Origin: JANOZM01 sp031429355
Lineage (GTDB): Bacteria > Pseudomonadota > Gammaproteobacteria > Burkholderiales > Burkholderiaceae_E
Direction: 5' to 3'
Assembly: GCA_031429355.1 (NCBI GenBank)
Contig: JANOZM010000007.1
Coordinates: forward strand, 124,001 to 188,000
DNA: 64,000 nucleotides
Shown here: piece by piece, positions 35,827 through 44,428 of the stretch
How the letters are laid out: each line of letters begins with the position of its first letter
Numbering within the stretch: position 1 is the stretch's first letter
Program-made: the position numbers and the translations under genes
The notes under the pieces: model-generated
What the model was told of the DNA's origin: nothing
The model's input: the letters and a program-made list of their open reading frames with translations, nothing else
Databases searched by the model: none

Positions 35827-36079
35827 CGGCAACAAAGGGCTTGAGTACCCCCGCTTCAAGAATTTTGACTTGTTGCTCGACATTGTCTAGGGCCGTACGG
35901 CAATTGGCTATTAACTCGGCACCTTCTTTATAAGCAGCAAGTGATTGTTCAAGCGTAAGCGAGCCATCTTCCATCTGCCGAACAATATGCTCTAGGCGTC
36001 CAATGGATTGCTCGAAACTTGGCGCACTTTTAGACGAATCGTCTGGCGAATCGCCCGCGGGGGATAATTTTTTTGACAT
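35813..36079 (-). CDS. xseB: Exodeoxyribonuclease VII small subunit
   Basis: 88 residues from the ATG at 36079. The core SFEQSIGRLEHIVRQMEDG then LTLEQSLAAYKEGAELIANC is the XseB coiled-coil signature. With XseA, which is not in this window, it forms exonuclease VII, which degrades single-stranded DNA. The frame extends upstream to 36184, but that part is not conserved and the 88-residue form matches the family length. First gene of xseB-ispA-dxs and divergent from the Rieske oxygenase gene. Confidence 0.93.
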   Translation of the reverse strand: MSKKLSPAGDSPDDSSKSAPSFEQSIGRLEHIVRQMEDGSLTLEQSLAAYKEGAELIANCRTALDNVEQQVKILEAGVLKPFVADDNA

Positions 36080-36194
36080 AAGCTCTAGTTTACCCTGACC
36101 GGCCCTTCGATGCGGCCCCAAGGCACGGAACAAATAAGCCCTAAAAAGCAAAACTTGGGTATAGTCCGCCCTCCAAGGCCTCAAAGCTTTCCAC

Positions 36195-36217
36195 CCCAGC
36201 CGTTATTGTCAGCTGGG
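36195..36217. promoter_or_regulatory. Small inverted repeat upstream of the Rieske oxygenase gene
   Basis: CCCAGC/GCTGGG (36195-36200 and 36212-36217) with an 11-base spacer lies in the 195-base divergent region between xseB and the oxygenase gene. It could be an operator or a leader hairpin. No reliable promoter boxes were identified. Confidence 0.3.
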
Positions 36218-36274
36218 ATCACGGTGAGCTGCTAGCACGTTGCCTGGTTCTTTTTTTACGAAAGGAATCTCCCG

Positions 36275-37384
36275 ATGTCTGACCTCGGTCGCTTCGCTCA
36301 TTCGAGTAATGTTCATGCCCAGTTACCTGTGCAGGCTTACTTCGATCAAAATATTTATCAACTCGAACAAAAACGGCTATTTCAGGGCGGTCCGGGCTAT
36401 GTTGGGCATCAATTGATGGTGCGCGAAATGGGTTCATACCAAGCCCTGCCTGGCGAAAAGGATAGCCGTGCCTTGGTGCGAAACGCGCAAGGGGTCGAGT
36501 GCATTTCCAATATTTGCCGCCACCGCCAAGCCATTATGTTGCAAGGTCGCGGGCAAACAGAGCAAATTGTGTGCCCCTTACACCGTTGGACCTACAACCT
36601 CGAGGGTAATTTAATCGGTGCTCCGCACTTTGCCGAGCAACCTTGTTTGCACTTAGCAAAGTCACCGTTGCAAGAGTGGAATGGCCTTTTGTTTGAAGGC
36701 AAGCGATCCGTAATAGACGATTTAGGCAAAATTGGATGCGCGCCCAGCTTTAACTTTAGCGGCTATATGTTTGACAGCGTACAAGTGCACGAATGCGCTT
36801 ACAACTGGAAGACGTTTATCGAAGTCTACCTAGAGGACTACCACGTTGAACCGTTTCATCCCGGCTTAGGTAAATTCGTCAATTGCGATACGCTCAATTG
36901 GGAATTTGGTAGCAGTTATTCGGTACAAACCGTAGGCGTACATCGTGCGCTGGGTAATCCGGGTACTCCGGTATACCGCAAATGGCACGACCAAGTATTG
37001 CGGTTTAACAAAGGCGTTGCGCCAAACCACGGCGCAATTTGGCTAACCTACTTTCCAAATGTAATGATGGAGTGGTATCCCAATGTGCTGATCGTTTCGC
37101 ATTTAGTGCCACGCGGCCCACGCCACACGACTAATGTGGTCGAGTTTTACTACCCTGAAGAAATTGTTTTATTCGAACGCGAATTCATTCAAGCGCAACA
37201 AGCCGCCTATATGGAAACTTGTGCCGAGGACGATGAAATTGCAATTCGAATGGATGCCGGACGGCAGCGACTGTACGAGCGCGGGGAAGATGATGCGGGC
37301 CCTTATCAAACGCCGATGGAAGATGGTATGAGGCACTTTCACGAGTATTTGCGTCGTGAGCTTAACGAGCCTGTGGTTGCCTAA
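36275..37384 (+). CDS. Rieske-type aromatic ring-hydroxylating oxygenase, alpha subunit
   Basis: 369 residues, with AAAGGA before the ATG. The Rieske [2Fe-2S] ligands are visible as CRHR then CPLHRWTYNLEG (C-x-H, 16 residues, C-x2-H). The mononuclear iron site is at EDYHVEPFHPGLG (two His), with a third acidic ligand expected near DDEIAIRMDAGRQ. No reductase, ferredoxin or beta-subunit gene is adjacent. In many Burkholderiales a gene of this type neighbours xseB-ispA-dxs, but the substrate is unproven; a choline/carnitine or aromatic-type monooxygenase are both possible. Confidence 0.9.
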   Translation: MSDLGRFAHSSNVHAQLPVQAYFDQNIYQLEQKRLFQGGPGYVGHQLMVREMGSYQALPGEKDSRALVRNAQGVECISNICRHRQAIMLQGRGQTEQIVCPLHRWTYNLEGNLIGAPHFAEQPCLHLAKSPLQEWNGLLFEGKRSVIDDLGKIGCAPSFNFSGYMFDSVQVHECAYNWKTFIEVYLEDYHVEPFHPGLGKFVNCDTLNWEFGSSYSVQTVGVHRALGNPGTPVYRKWHDQVLRFNKGVAPNHGAIWLTYFPNVMMEWYPNVLIVSHLVPRGPRHTTNVVEFYYPEEIVLFEREFIQAQQAAYMETCAEDDEIAIRMDAGRQRLYERGEDDAGPYQTPMEDGMRHFHEYLRRELNEPVVA

Positions 37385-37437
37385 ACATTTGACTTAGTGT
37401 CCGTTGAATTTACTAACAAAAAAATGACGAGCTAAAA

Positions 37438-38319
37438 ATGACAAGCGATAATTCAATATTAATTAATGCCGTTCAGTTAAACGATTTGATAACAAAGCAA
37501 ACCGCATCCGAATTGCATAAAGATGTGGTGCTGTTGGATTGTCGGCACGATTTAATGGATCACAAAGCAGGTGTAGCGGCGTTTAACTCGGGCCACATTC
37601 CCGGCGCGCAATTTTGGAATATGGAAACTGATGCCGTCGCCGAGCACTCTGGCCTCAATGGCAGACATCCATTAGCAACACGCGAACAAACATTGGCGTG
37701 TTTCGAAAAATTTGGCCTAACAAATGAAACACTATTGGTTGTGTATGACGGCCATGGAGGTCAATACGCTGGACGACTTTGGTGGCTCGCCTGTTGGATT
37801 GGGCATCAACGAGTAAAGATACTAGATGGCGGCATCCAATCTTGGCAATCGGCGGGTTTCAGTCTAGAAACTGATGCCATAAAACCCAATGCGAAACTAA
37901 ACACATTAAAGTTAAAACCATCACTCGTTGGGTGGGTAGATAAACATCAGGTTGCCTTGATTAGCCAAAGTAATAGTTCTCAAGTACTTGATGCTCGCGC
38001 GCCAGCGCGTTTTCGGGGCGAGACAGAACCACTCGATCCAGTTGCCGGTCATATACCCGGCGCGATCAATCGGTTTTATCAAAACAATTTAGATAGCGAA
38101 GGTTTTTTCAAAAACAAAGCACTTTTAAAAACCGAATTTGAAGCAACAATTGGGCAATGCAACCCAGCCGAAATCATTCACCAATGCGGATCTGGCGTTA
38201 CTGCTTGCCATAATTTAATTGCTATGGAGATTGCTGGTTTGCACGGCAGCGTTTTGTATCCGGGGTCTTGGAGTGAGTGGTGTTCAGACCCAGTTTTACC
38301 GGTGGCAACTGGTGCGTAA
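37438..38319 (+). CDS. sseA: Sulfurtransferase with tandem rhodanese domains (3-mercaptopyruvate type)
   Basis: 293 residues with two rhodanese domains. The N-terminal one begins VVLLDCRHDLMDHKAG and lacks an active Cys. The C-terminal one has LDARAPARFRGETEPLD-type conservation and the active loop CGSGVTAC, the form typical of 3-mercaptopyruvate sulfurtransferases, where thiosulfate enzymes usually have CRKGVT. It would transfer sulfane sulfur to thiols or cyanide in the cytoplasm. It lies 53 bases after the oxygenase gene on the same strand and converges on the ZIP transporter gene. Confidence 0.9.
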   Translation: MTSDNSILINAVQLNDLITKQTASELHKDVVLLDCRHDLMDHKAGVAAFNSGHIPGAQFWNMETDAVAEHSGLNGRHPLATREQTLACFEKFGLTNETLLVVYDGHGGQYAGRLWWLACWIGHQRVKILDGGIQSWQSAGFSLETDAIKPNAKLNTLKLKPSLVGWVDKHQVALISQSNSSQVLDARAPARFRGETEPLDPVAGHIPGAINRFYQNNLDSEGFFKNKALLKTEFEATIGQCNPAEIIHQCGSGVTACHNLIAMEIAGLHGSVLYPGSWSEWCSDPVLPVATGA

Positions 38320-38367
38320 CAATTTGAGATGGGCAACGAAAAAACCTAGGCCAATATTGACCGTTGG

Positions 38368-39135
38368 TTAATGCAATAATTTAATTAGGCAAACAACGCC
38401 CACACCCAGCGCCATCAATCCGAAGCGACTCGCCGAGTCTTTCCAGCTGCGCGAAGCCTGCATAGAAGGAATTAAATCGGCAAGCGCAACATACATAAAA
38501 CTGGCAACCGTTACCATCAAGACGTAGGGCAGTAGCACATTGACGGAGTCCAGCAAAAAGTAACCAATGACACCGCCAACTAAACTAGCAAGTCCGCTAA
38601 GTAAATTAAAAAATAGCGCTCTACTTTTGGAATAACCGGCGTTTAGTAAGACAATAAAATCTCCAATTTCCTGTGGAATTTCGTGAGCGGCAACAGAAAA
38701 TGCCGTAATCCAGCCCAACCGAATATCCACCATAAATGCCGCCGCAACCATAACGCCGTCGGCAAAGTTGTGCACCGAATCACCCACTAATATAGCCAAC
38801 CCACCGACCCCGGCCTGATGGTGATCGTGCCCATGTTCATGATCATGTCCATCGCCCTCGTGGTGATGGGTATGTCGAAAAACTGCTAACTTTTCTAGGG
38901 CAATGAGGAACAATAGCGACAGTAAAAAAGTCCACGCCAAGCCATCAACATTTGCTCCGCTGTTGATGGCCTCGGGCATGATGTTAATGATTGCGGTAGC
39001 CAGCAATAGCCCAACCGACAAACTAACCAATTGTTTTACAAAATTGGCCATCGAACCTAGGGATAATTGCGCCGCGATCCAGACCGAAGCAAGACCAGCA
39101 ATTAAATTGGCAACAATAATATGAGTTAAAACCAT
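38368..39135 (-). CDS. ZIP-family divalent metal transporter
   Basis: 255 residues with about eight membrane segments. Typical ZIP motifs are HNFADGVMVAAAF (helix 4, metal-binding His and Asp) and AHEIPQEIGDFIVLLNAG (helix 5). A cytoplasmic loop of about 20 residues is rich in His (HTHHHEGDGHDHEHGHD), as in many zinc transporters. It likely imports zinc or another divalent cation across the inner membrane. It lies 13 bases beyond the end of the pilus operon on the same strand and may be read through from it, though no functional link is evident. Confidence 0.9.
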   Translation of the reverse strand: MVLTHIIVANLIAGLASVWIAAQLSLGSMANFVKQLVSLSVGLLLATAIINIMPEAINSGANVDGLAWTFLLSLLFLIALEKLAVFRHTHHHEGDGHDHEHGHDHHQAGVGGLAILVGDSVHNFADGVMVAAAFMVDIRLGWITAFSVAAHEIPQEIGDFIVLLNAGYSKSRALFFNLLSGLASLVGGVIGYFLLDSVNVLLPYVLMVTVASFMYVALADLIPSMQASRSWKDSASRFGLMALGVGVVCLIKLLH

Positions 39136-39148
39136 AGTCGAACTTGCG

Positions 39149-39664
39149 CTAATAATTAAAAGAGATAATCAAAGTGTCGGTGTATTGCCCAGCGCGTTTA
39201 GGGGAGACAAGCAAAGGCATTCGCCCGTACACAGAACGCCTAACCTCGACTTCGCTCCCACCAGCAAACAAGCCGGCAACTAACACAGTTGACTCAACGG
39301 TAGAGCCAGTACCATCACCCCACACAGGACCACCAGAAAATTGTGTAAACACGTTGTAATCGAGCTTAAATTCTTCAGTGCTACCCGCCGCATTCGTTAA
39401 TTTTCGGGGCGCATAACTGGCCGAATTACCTTGAGAAAATCGTATTGCGACACTTATCTGATTTCCGGCAGGCGCCATAGCACCAACAACCTTACATTGA
39501 ATTCTAATTTCCCCTTCTGCAGTACTAATAACACCCGGCACTACGTTGCCAAATGCAAGACCACCATTGGGAATAATCCCGCAAGACGTTTGCGCACTAA
39601 CAAAAGTGCAAAACAAACTTGTAAACAACACCAACGTCGATCGAATAATCGAATTTACTCGCAC
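39149..39664 (-). CDS. Spore coat U (SCPU) domain protein, putative pilus tip subunit
   Basis: 171 residues, GTG start, signal peptide ending FVSA then QTSCG. The SCPU pattern is present: LAFGNVVPG, EIRIQCKVV, LDYNVFTQ, a GPVWGDGT turn and YTDTLIISFNY at the C-terminus. It overlaps the usher stop by 10 bases, in the operon order major pilin, chaperone, usher, last subunit. In SCPU (archaic or Csu-type) systems the last gene normally encodes the tip adhesin; that role is inferred here, since it is shorter than two-domain tip proteins. Confidence 0.85.
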   Translation of the reverse strand: MRVNSIIRSTLVLFTSLFCTFVSAQTSCGIIPNGGLAFGNVVPGVISTAEGEIRIQCKVVGAMAPAGNQISVAIRFSQGNSASYAPRKLTNAAGSTEEFKLDYNVFTQFSGGPVWGDGTGSTVESTVLVAGLFAGGSEVEVRRSVYGRMPLLVSPKRAGQYTDTLIISFNY

Positions 39665-42048
39665 ACAATTTTCCCTAAATCAGCCATAACTTCAGCGCCT
39701 TTCAATTCAAACCGCGCGGTGCATGATTGAGTAGTAGTGCCACTAGTTATTTCAGCTGCCAATTGATTGACCGGCTGCGCTTCAGGCAAATAAATCAAGC
39801 CTTGATCGCCAACCACGACCCGGCTACCATTAACAGTCACTTTAGCATTTACGCTTACAGCAGCGCCGTTAAAAATCAACGTAAATGTAACGGGCAGCGA
39901 GCGTTTTACACCAAGCTGAACAACACCACCAGCCCTTGAACGCACGGCAGCTTTTAAATTTGTGCTTCCCAGGGTCACGTCAAGATCGAGGTTTTCTGCG
40001 TTGACCCGAATCGTATTTTCACTATAAGGCTGCACCCGATTAATAACCAAGTTTCCGTTCCGATCTAGCTGCTCTGCGCGACCACCACTGCGCAAAACAC
40101 TGGCACCAGCGCTTGGCTCTGCCTGAACCAAAATAAATGAATCATCAATAGTGCGCGCTGGCACAATGCTGCCGCCTGCCGCAACGATAGAACCGGTTGC
40201 AGTAATCCGCTGCGTTGATTGATCGCCGGACACATCCGAATTTTGCTGACGATGCTCTAGACTAATTTGACCACCAGTGCCTAAGTAAGACGCGCGCGCT
40301 CTTAATCGCTGCTGGGTTGCGGCTTCCAATTCCCAAGAAGCACCTCCTGCACTTTCCATGCTAGAGCCCAATCGCAGAACATCGTATTGGCTGGCCCGAT
40401 TGCGCTCGTTGTTAACCTGATGGGATAGCGACCCATACAATGGACCATCGCCGAACCAGTACAACTGTACTGATGCGGAATTGCTGGAAGCTTGTTCAAA
40501 CACGACCCGCGAAATCGAACCCGAGACAATTACGTTGCGCAATAATTTAGTTGAGGCATTCAACGAAGTAATCGTTTGATGCACACCCGAGCTCTCTTTG
40601 CTATCGGTATAGGCAAATCCAAGATCGCTGTCTTGAGAGAAACGATAACCGCCCGAAAGCAATACGCGCTGGCTTGGGCTTGGGCGTTCTAGCTGGCTTC
40701 CAACCGAGCCAAAATAAGTACTATTGCGCTCTAGTCGAGCCGCAAACCGTAACGCTTGTCCGCTGAAGCTATAACCCAATAACCCGCTCCATCCGCGTTG
40801 CCCAACTTCATTTTGACTAAACGCAACCGAGGGCGAAAAAGCATGGGCACCCGCCAGCGGAAAATTAACCCCAAAACCAAGCGCCTTATTTTTTTTACCG
40901 TATTCGGCACGAAGCTCCGTCGTTAAACTTTGCGTAAAGCCGTAGCGCCAATTCGCAATCGCAACCCGATCCGTGTAATTGCTTTGACTGGTCGCGAATT
41001 GCTCACGCAATAAACCGGCTTCAATCGAATAATCAGAAACACCTTGCTCCAATTGAGAGCCAATTCTAAAAAAAGGCGCTTCGATTGTTTGTTCTAAACC
41101 AAGCGCGTTGCGCACCACCATACGCACCGTGCCTGCGCCTGAAACTACCGGAACTCGGTCCACGCTAAACTGACCGGCAGGAATATTATAACGGCCTTGT
41201 AAAGAGCCATTAACGAAAACATCAACGACCGAAGGGACCGCAGCTGCGCCAGTGACGCTGACGCCGGGCAACGAAACAAAATCGGGGCGCAGAGAAAAAT
41301 CAGTGCCTAATTTTACGCCTGCAAAGCGCACTGAGCGCCCCCAACTACCTGCCGAACTGACGTTATCACCAATGCGTAACCGCAAGCCTGAATCTGGAAA
41401 ATCGCGTTGAAAAAAAGTATCCAAGCGCGCCGAAGAATTTTCTCCCTCTTCACTTCGCGCTGCAATATGTTGATGTACCAGACTACCCCATGGACTAAAC
41501 AAAACTAATTCGGTGCTCACAGCGGCACTGGGCACTACAAAATCAGAATTTTTTATTTTCGCCGCAGTAGCCTCGTAATTGAGATAGCCACCCCAATTAT
41601 TCAATAAACTTGCCGAGGCTTTTTCTGGTTTTGCGTCAACCCGACTAGTCTCGAATTGGCTAACCCCGGCTGTTATATTCAATTCAACTTGCCGTTCGTT
41701 AAACAAAACAGCAATGCCTTTAGTACGATCTAATGAAATTAGTTCTTGATCACCGCGTACTGCATAACTGGCTTTGGCGTTAACCAGACGAAGTTGTTTA
41801 AAATCTTCGAGCGCCATTAGCCAACCCAAACCATCAACCCGAACTAACGGAACCGTTAAATTTGTTAACGACCCGTTCACTCGAATTTGGGCGACATAAT
41901 CACGAATCGGTAATTGCATAGGCACGACCAATGCGTTACTTGCCGTTTTTAGAGCGTCAGCGGGCAGCGCTTGTGCTTGTGCAAAGCAAGCGCCGACAAA
42001 CGCAAAGGATAGGCTAATTAAACCAACCGTCTGTTGCCGAAAGCCCAT
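39655..42048 (-). CDS. Fimbrial outer membrane usher (SCPU/Csu type)
   Basis: 797 residues with signal peptide (FVGACFAQAQA). FimD/PapC-type usher: an N-terminal chaperone-binding domain, a large beta-barrel with a plug, and C-terminal beta domains. Recognisable segments are FFQRDFPDSGLRLRIGD, FAGVKLGTDFSLRPD, VDVFVNGSLQGRYNIPAGQFSVD and VVGDQGLIYLPEA. It assembles and secretes pilin-chaperone complexes through the outer membrane. It starts 10 bases after the chaperone stop and overlaps the downstream subunit. Length is typical for the SCPU-associated ushers. Confidence 0.93.
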   Translation of the reverse strand: MGFRQQTVGLISLSFAFVGACFAQAQALPADALKTASNALVVPMQLPIRDYVAQIRVNGSLTNLTVPLVRVDGLGWLMALEDFKQLRLVNAKASYAVRGDQELISLDRTKGIAVLFNERQVELNITAGVSQFETSRVDAKPEKASASLLNNWGGYLNYEATAAKIKNSDFVVPSAAVSTELVLFSPWGSLVHQHIAARSEEGENSSARLDTFFQRDFPDSGLRLRIGDNVSSAGSWGRSVRFAGVKLGTDFSLRPDFVSLPGVSVTGAAAVPSVVDVFVNGSLQGRYNIPAGQFSVDRVPVVSGAGTVRMVVRNALGLEQTIEAPFFRIGSQLEQGVSDYSIEAGLLREQFATSQSNYTDRVAIANWRYGFTQSLTTELRAEYGKKNKALGFGVNFPLAGAHAFSPSVAFSQNEVGQRGWSGLLGYSFSGQALRFAARLERNSTYFGSVGSQLERPSPSQRVLLSGGYRFSQDSDLGFAYTDSKESSGVHQTITSLNASTKLLRNVIVSGSISRVVFEQASSNSASVQLYWFGDGPLYGSLSHQVNNERNRASQYDVLRLGSSMESAGGASWELEAATQQRLRARASYLGTGGQISLEHRQQNSDVSGDQSTQRITATGSIVAAGGSIVPARTIDDSFILVQAEPSAGASVLRSGGRAEQLDRNGNLVINRVQPYSENTIRVNAENLDLDVTLGSTNLKAAVRSRAGGVVQLGVKRSLPVTFTLIFNGAAVSVNAKVTVNGSRVVVGDQGLIYLPEAQPVNQLAAEITSGTTTQSCTARFELKGAEVMADLGKIVCE

Positions 42049-42058
42049 TATTTAACCG

Positions 42059-42784
42059 TCACTCGCTGACAAGGGTCAGCGCGATTTCGCCAGAGTCGGT
42101 GTTTAAGACCACCTGTTCAGAGCCCTTGAGCGGGCGGCCTTTGGTGTCTACTTTCATTTTTATCGATTGCCCGGGCAACACATAAAACATCGATTCGGTC
42201 TTTGCAACTTGAACCGAACCATCAGACACAATAAATGATTTAACTTGCAGATGAGACTTGCCGTTGTTGGCAAATTGCAATACCGAACTATTGGCCAGCG
42301 TAGTAACCCGCATTTGTGCAGGGCTTGGCGTTTTTGCAGTAATAAAAATTGGAATCGTAATTCGTAATGCCATCACAACTTGCGAGCTAGCAACTTCTGT
42401 ATTTCGCGGAACTTCCTGCAAAATTAATCGATAACTAGCCTGCGTTGTAGCATCGGCTTCACGGCGCAAGACAAACCTAATCGTTTGCGATTCGCCTGCT
42501 GGTATTTCGACCACCGGCGGCGACAGCAACACGTCACGAGTAGGCTCTAGAACCTCTTGCCCATCGACTTGCGACCACTTGGCCACACTAGGTTGCAGTA
42601 GCAGTGGTTTCGAATCCGAATTGCGAACAGTGATCACCTCTGAAGTTTTATTAGCTTCAAAAGTTACTCGCAATGGATACACGGTCATGCTACCTGCCCA
42701 ACTGTTGTTGGCAAAGAGTGACAAGACCGATCCACAAAATAAAAAAGCCAGGCGTCGCCTGGCTTTCGAAACAAAAAGATACAC
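42059..42784 (-). CDS. Periplasmic pilus chaperone (PapD-like, SCPU type)
   Basis: 241 residues in the longest frame, which begins at a GTG 2 bases after the pilin stop. The signal peptide is short and basic (SKARRR, then LAFLFCGSVLSLFA). PapD-like immunoglobulin features are VYPLRVTFEANKTSEVITVRNSD, SPPVVEIPAGESQTIRFVLRR with the subunit-binding basic residues, and YRLILQEVPR. It caps pilins and delivers them to the usher. The start is awkward: the codons for the signal peptide coincide with a strong terminator-like hairpin and no ribosome site is evident, so expression may depend on readthrough and coupling from the pilin gene. Confidence 0.9.
   Translation of the reverse strand: MYLFVSKARRRLAFLFCGSVLSLFANNSWAGSMTVYPLRVTFEANKTSEVITVRNSDSKPLLLQPSVAKWSQVDGQEVLEPTRDVLLSPPVVEIPAGESQTIRFVLRREADATTQASYRLILQEVPRNTEVASSQVVMALRITIPIFITAKTPSPAQMRVTTLANSSVLQFANNGKSHLQVKSFIVSDGSVQVAKTESMFYVLPGQSIKMKVDTKGRPLKGSEQVVLNTDSGEIALTLVSE
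42741..42766 (-). terminator. Intrinsic terminator/attenuator overlapping the chaperone signal-peptide codons
   Basis: On the minus strand a 10-bp perfect stem (42757-42766 with 42744-42753) and a 3-base loop are followed by TTTTTTATTTT. This is a textbook rho-independent terminator about 20 bases after the major pilin stop, yet it lies inside the first codons of the chaperone. It would reduce readthrough so that pilin exceeds assembly proteins. Confidence 0.8.
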
Positions 42785-42786
42785 GT

Positions 42787-43284
42787 TTAGTAGGCCACAG
42801 TTACTGATATAACCGCATTATACGTGCCCGCAACGGCTGTTAGGTTAGGTCCTCCGTCGGCAATTCGACCGTATACCGGAATTGAAACAGAAACCCCCGT
42901 TCCCGTCCGGTCTTCCGTATTTGATCCATCTGTCTCGCCCCAAATATTTGTGTAACCACTGTCACGGTAGATTTGATACTGCAAAAGGTTTGGGCCCGAG
43001 AGCATTGTCCGGTTGGCTGAACCAACCAGTCCGCTCAGTCGCACTGAGTAGGCAATAGTTGCTCCACAATTTACGTTGATAGCACCTAATGCAGTTTTAG
43101 CACCAGCGCCTTGAACATAGGTACCAAACGCGAGTGAATCGATACTCCCAATTACGCAAGTAGCTTGCACTGTTGCTGATACTGGTAACGAGCCGGTAGC
43201 TTGCGCGTTAGCAGCAGTTCCAGCAACCGCGAAAAAACCAGCCAGAGCCAGTTTGCTTATTGTATTGAGTGAAAAAAGACGCAT
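42787..43284 (-). CDS. Major pilin, spore coat U (SCPU) domain protein
   Basis: 165 residues from the ATG at 43284, chosen because GGAGC lies 7 bases before it; an ATG 12 bases upstream overlaps that site. The signal peptide ends GTAANA before QATGSLP. The mature protein has the SCPU fold signs: VQATCVIGSIDSLAFGTY, GAINVNCG, a variable middle and AGTYNAVISVTVAY at the C-terminus. It is first in the operon and separated from the assembly genes by a terminator, as expected for the abundant shaft subunit. The promoter should lie in the 190 bases upstream, where TTCGTT/AACGAA inverted arms occur (43333-43354). Confidence 0.88.
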   Translation of the reverse strand: MRLFSLNTISKLALAGFFAVAGTAANAQATGSLPVSATVQATCVIGSIDSLAFGTYVQGAGAKTALGAINVNCGATIAYSVRLSGLVGSANRTMLSGPNLLQYQIYRDSGYTNIWGETDGSNTEDRTGTGVSVSIPVYGRIADGGPNLTAVAGTYNAVISVTVAY

Positions 43285-43439
43285 TAAAAGCTCCATATTG
43301 TTCGGTGAGGTGGGCAGAGACTGAATAAAACATTCGTTGTTTTCTGATAACGAAGTGTCGCTGCAAAACCACAAAGTCTCCGACCTTTAACCGACGACAG
43401 GCCGTTTAAGAACGAATGAACGGCTTTTAGATAAAAAAA

Positions 43440-43475
43440 GCCAGTCACCGAACATTCAAACAGCCTTCAGACTGG
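43440..43475 (-). terminator. Probable terminator of the dienelactone hydrolase gene
   Basis: Arms CCAGTC/GACTGG (43470-43475 with 43441-43446) lie directly after the stop codon, with a 23-base loop and then CTTTTTTT on the minus strand. The loop is long, so efficiency is uncertain. Confidence 0.6.
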
Positions 43476-43476
43476 A

Positions 43477-44364
43477 CTATATTTTTGCTTTAAACCAATC
43501 TAACGCCCGCTTAAATCCATCATCAGCCGCCTCTTTCCGATACGAAGGACGATAGTCCGCATGAAACGCATGAGGCGCTCCTTCGTACACCACAAACTCA
43601 CTAGCTTTAGCCGCAGTACTGCCCTCTTTTAATGCAACCTTCATTGCGTCTACAGAAGCTACCGGAATACCAGTATCTGCACTGCCATAAAGCCCTAACA
43701 CCGGACCGTTTAGTGACTTAACAACATCAATCGGATTCTTGGCTGTCATTGCATTAGGTTGTCCTTGCATACGCCCGTACCAAGCCACGCCGGCTTTTAC
43801 TTTTGGGTTGTGAGCCGAATACATCCAAGTAATACGACCGCCCCAACAAAAGCCAGTTATACCTAATCTTGTAGCGCTACCGCCATTTGCAGCAGCCCAA
43901 GCAGCGCAAGCGTCTAAATCGGCCATGACTTGGTCATCAGGCACTTTAGACACTACGTTTGCAATCAGTTCGGGAATTGCGGTGTATTTTGTTGCATCAC
44001 CTTGGCGTTGAAACAGCTCCATTGCAATAGCTAAGTAACCTTGCTTTGCAAAGCGGCGGCAAACGTCTTGTATGTATTCGTGAACACCAAAAATTTCTTG
44101 CACTACCAAAATTGTTGGGCAATCGGATTTGCCTTTGGGTTTTGCACAGTAAGCTGCAATTTCTGTTGTCCCCACTTTGATACTAACTTTGCCCGCGTCC
44201 AAACCGTCAGCTTCGGTTTTAACGACTTGCGCTAACAATGCACCCGTTGGGGCAACAGCTAAGGCAAACCCACCGCCGACCGAGGCCGCGATAAAGCTAC
44301 GGCGGTCCGAAGTACCCGCTGGGGTTAACGAATCAAATTCACTACGTTGTTCTGCGTTAAACAA
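43477..44364 (-). CDS. Dienelactone hydrolase-family protein with Tat-like signal
   Basis: 295 residues from the TTG at 44364, which has GGAG 6 bases upstream; the frame is open 12 bases further. The N-terminus has a twin-arginine type signal (SDRRSFIAAS then a hydrophobic stretch to about residue 45), so the enzyme is probably exported folded. The alpha/beta hydrolase triad is Cys in GITGFCWGGR, Asp in GSADTGIP and His in GAPHAFHADYRP, the Cys-type nucleophile of dienelactone hydrolases. The natural substrate is unknown, and no aromatic degradation cluster is adjacent. Confidence 0.9.
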   Translation of the reverse strand: MFNAEQRSEFDSLTPAGTSDRRSFIAASVGGGFALAVAPTGALLAQVVKTEADGLDAGKVSIKVGTTEIAAYCAKPKGKSDCPTILVVQEIFGVHEYIQDVCRRFAKQGYLAIAMELFQRQGDATKYTAIPELIANVVSKVPDDQVMADLDACAAWAAANGGSATRLGITGFCWGGRITWMYSAHNPKVKAGVAWYGRMQGQPNAMTAKNPIDVVKSLNGPVLGLYGSADTGIPVASVDAMKVALKEGSTAAKASEFVVYEGAPHAFHADYRPSYRKEAADDGFKRALDWFKAKI

Positions 44365-44428
44365 TATGTTCTCCAAAAATTAATTAGGTACTCGGTATTT
44401 TGCTATTAGTTTACTAGGCGTTTAGACC

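Noticed and set aside
43401..43424. GCCGTT/AACGGC hairpin as a terminator
   Set aside because: It faces no gene on the plus strand and lacks a T-run in the direction of the pilin or hydrolase genes; a possible operator at most.
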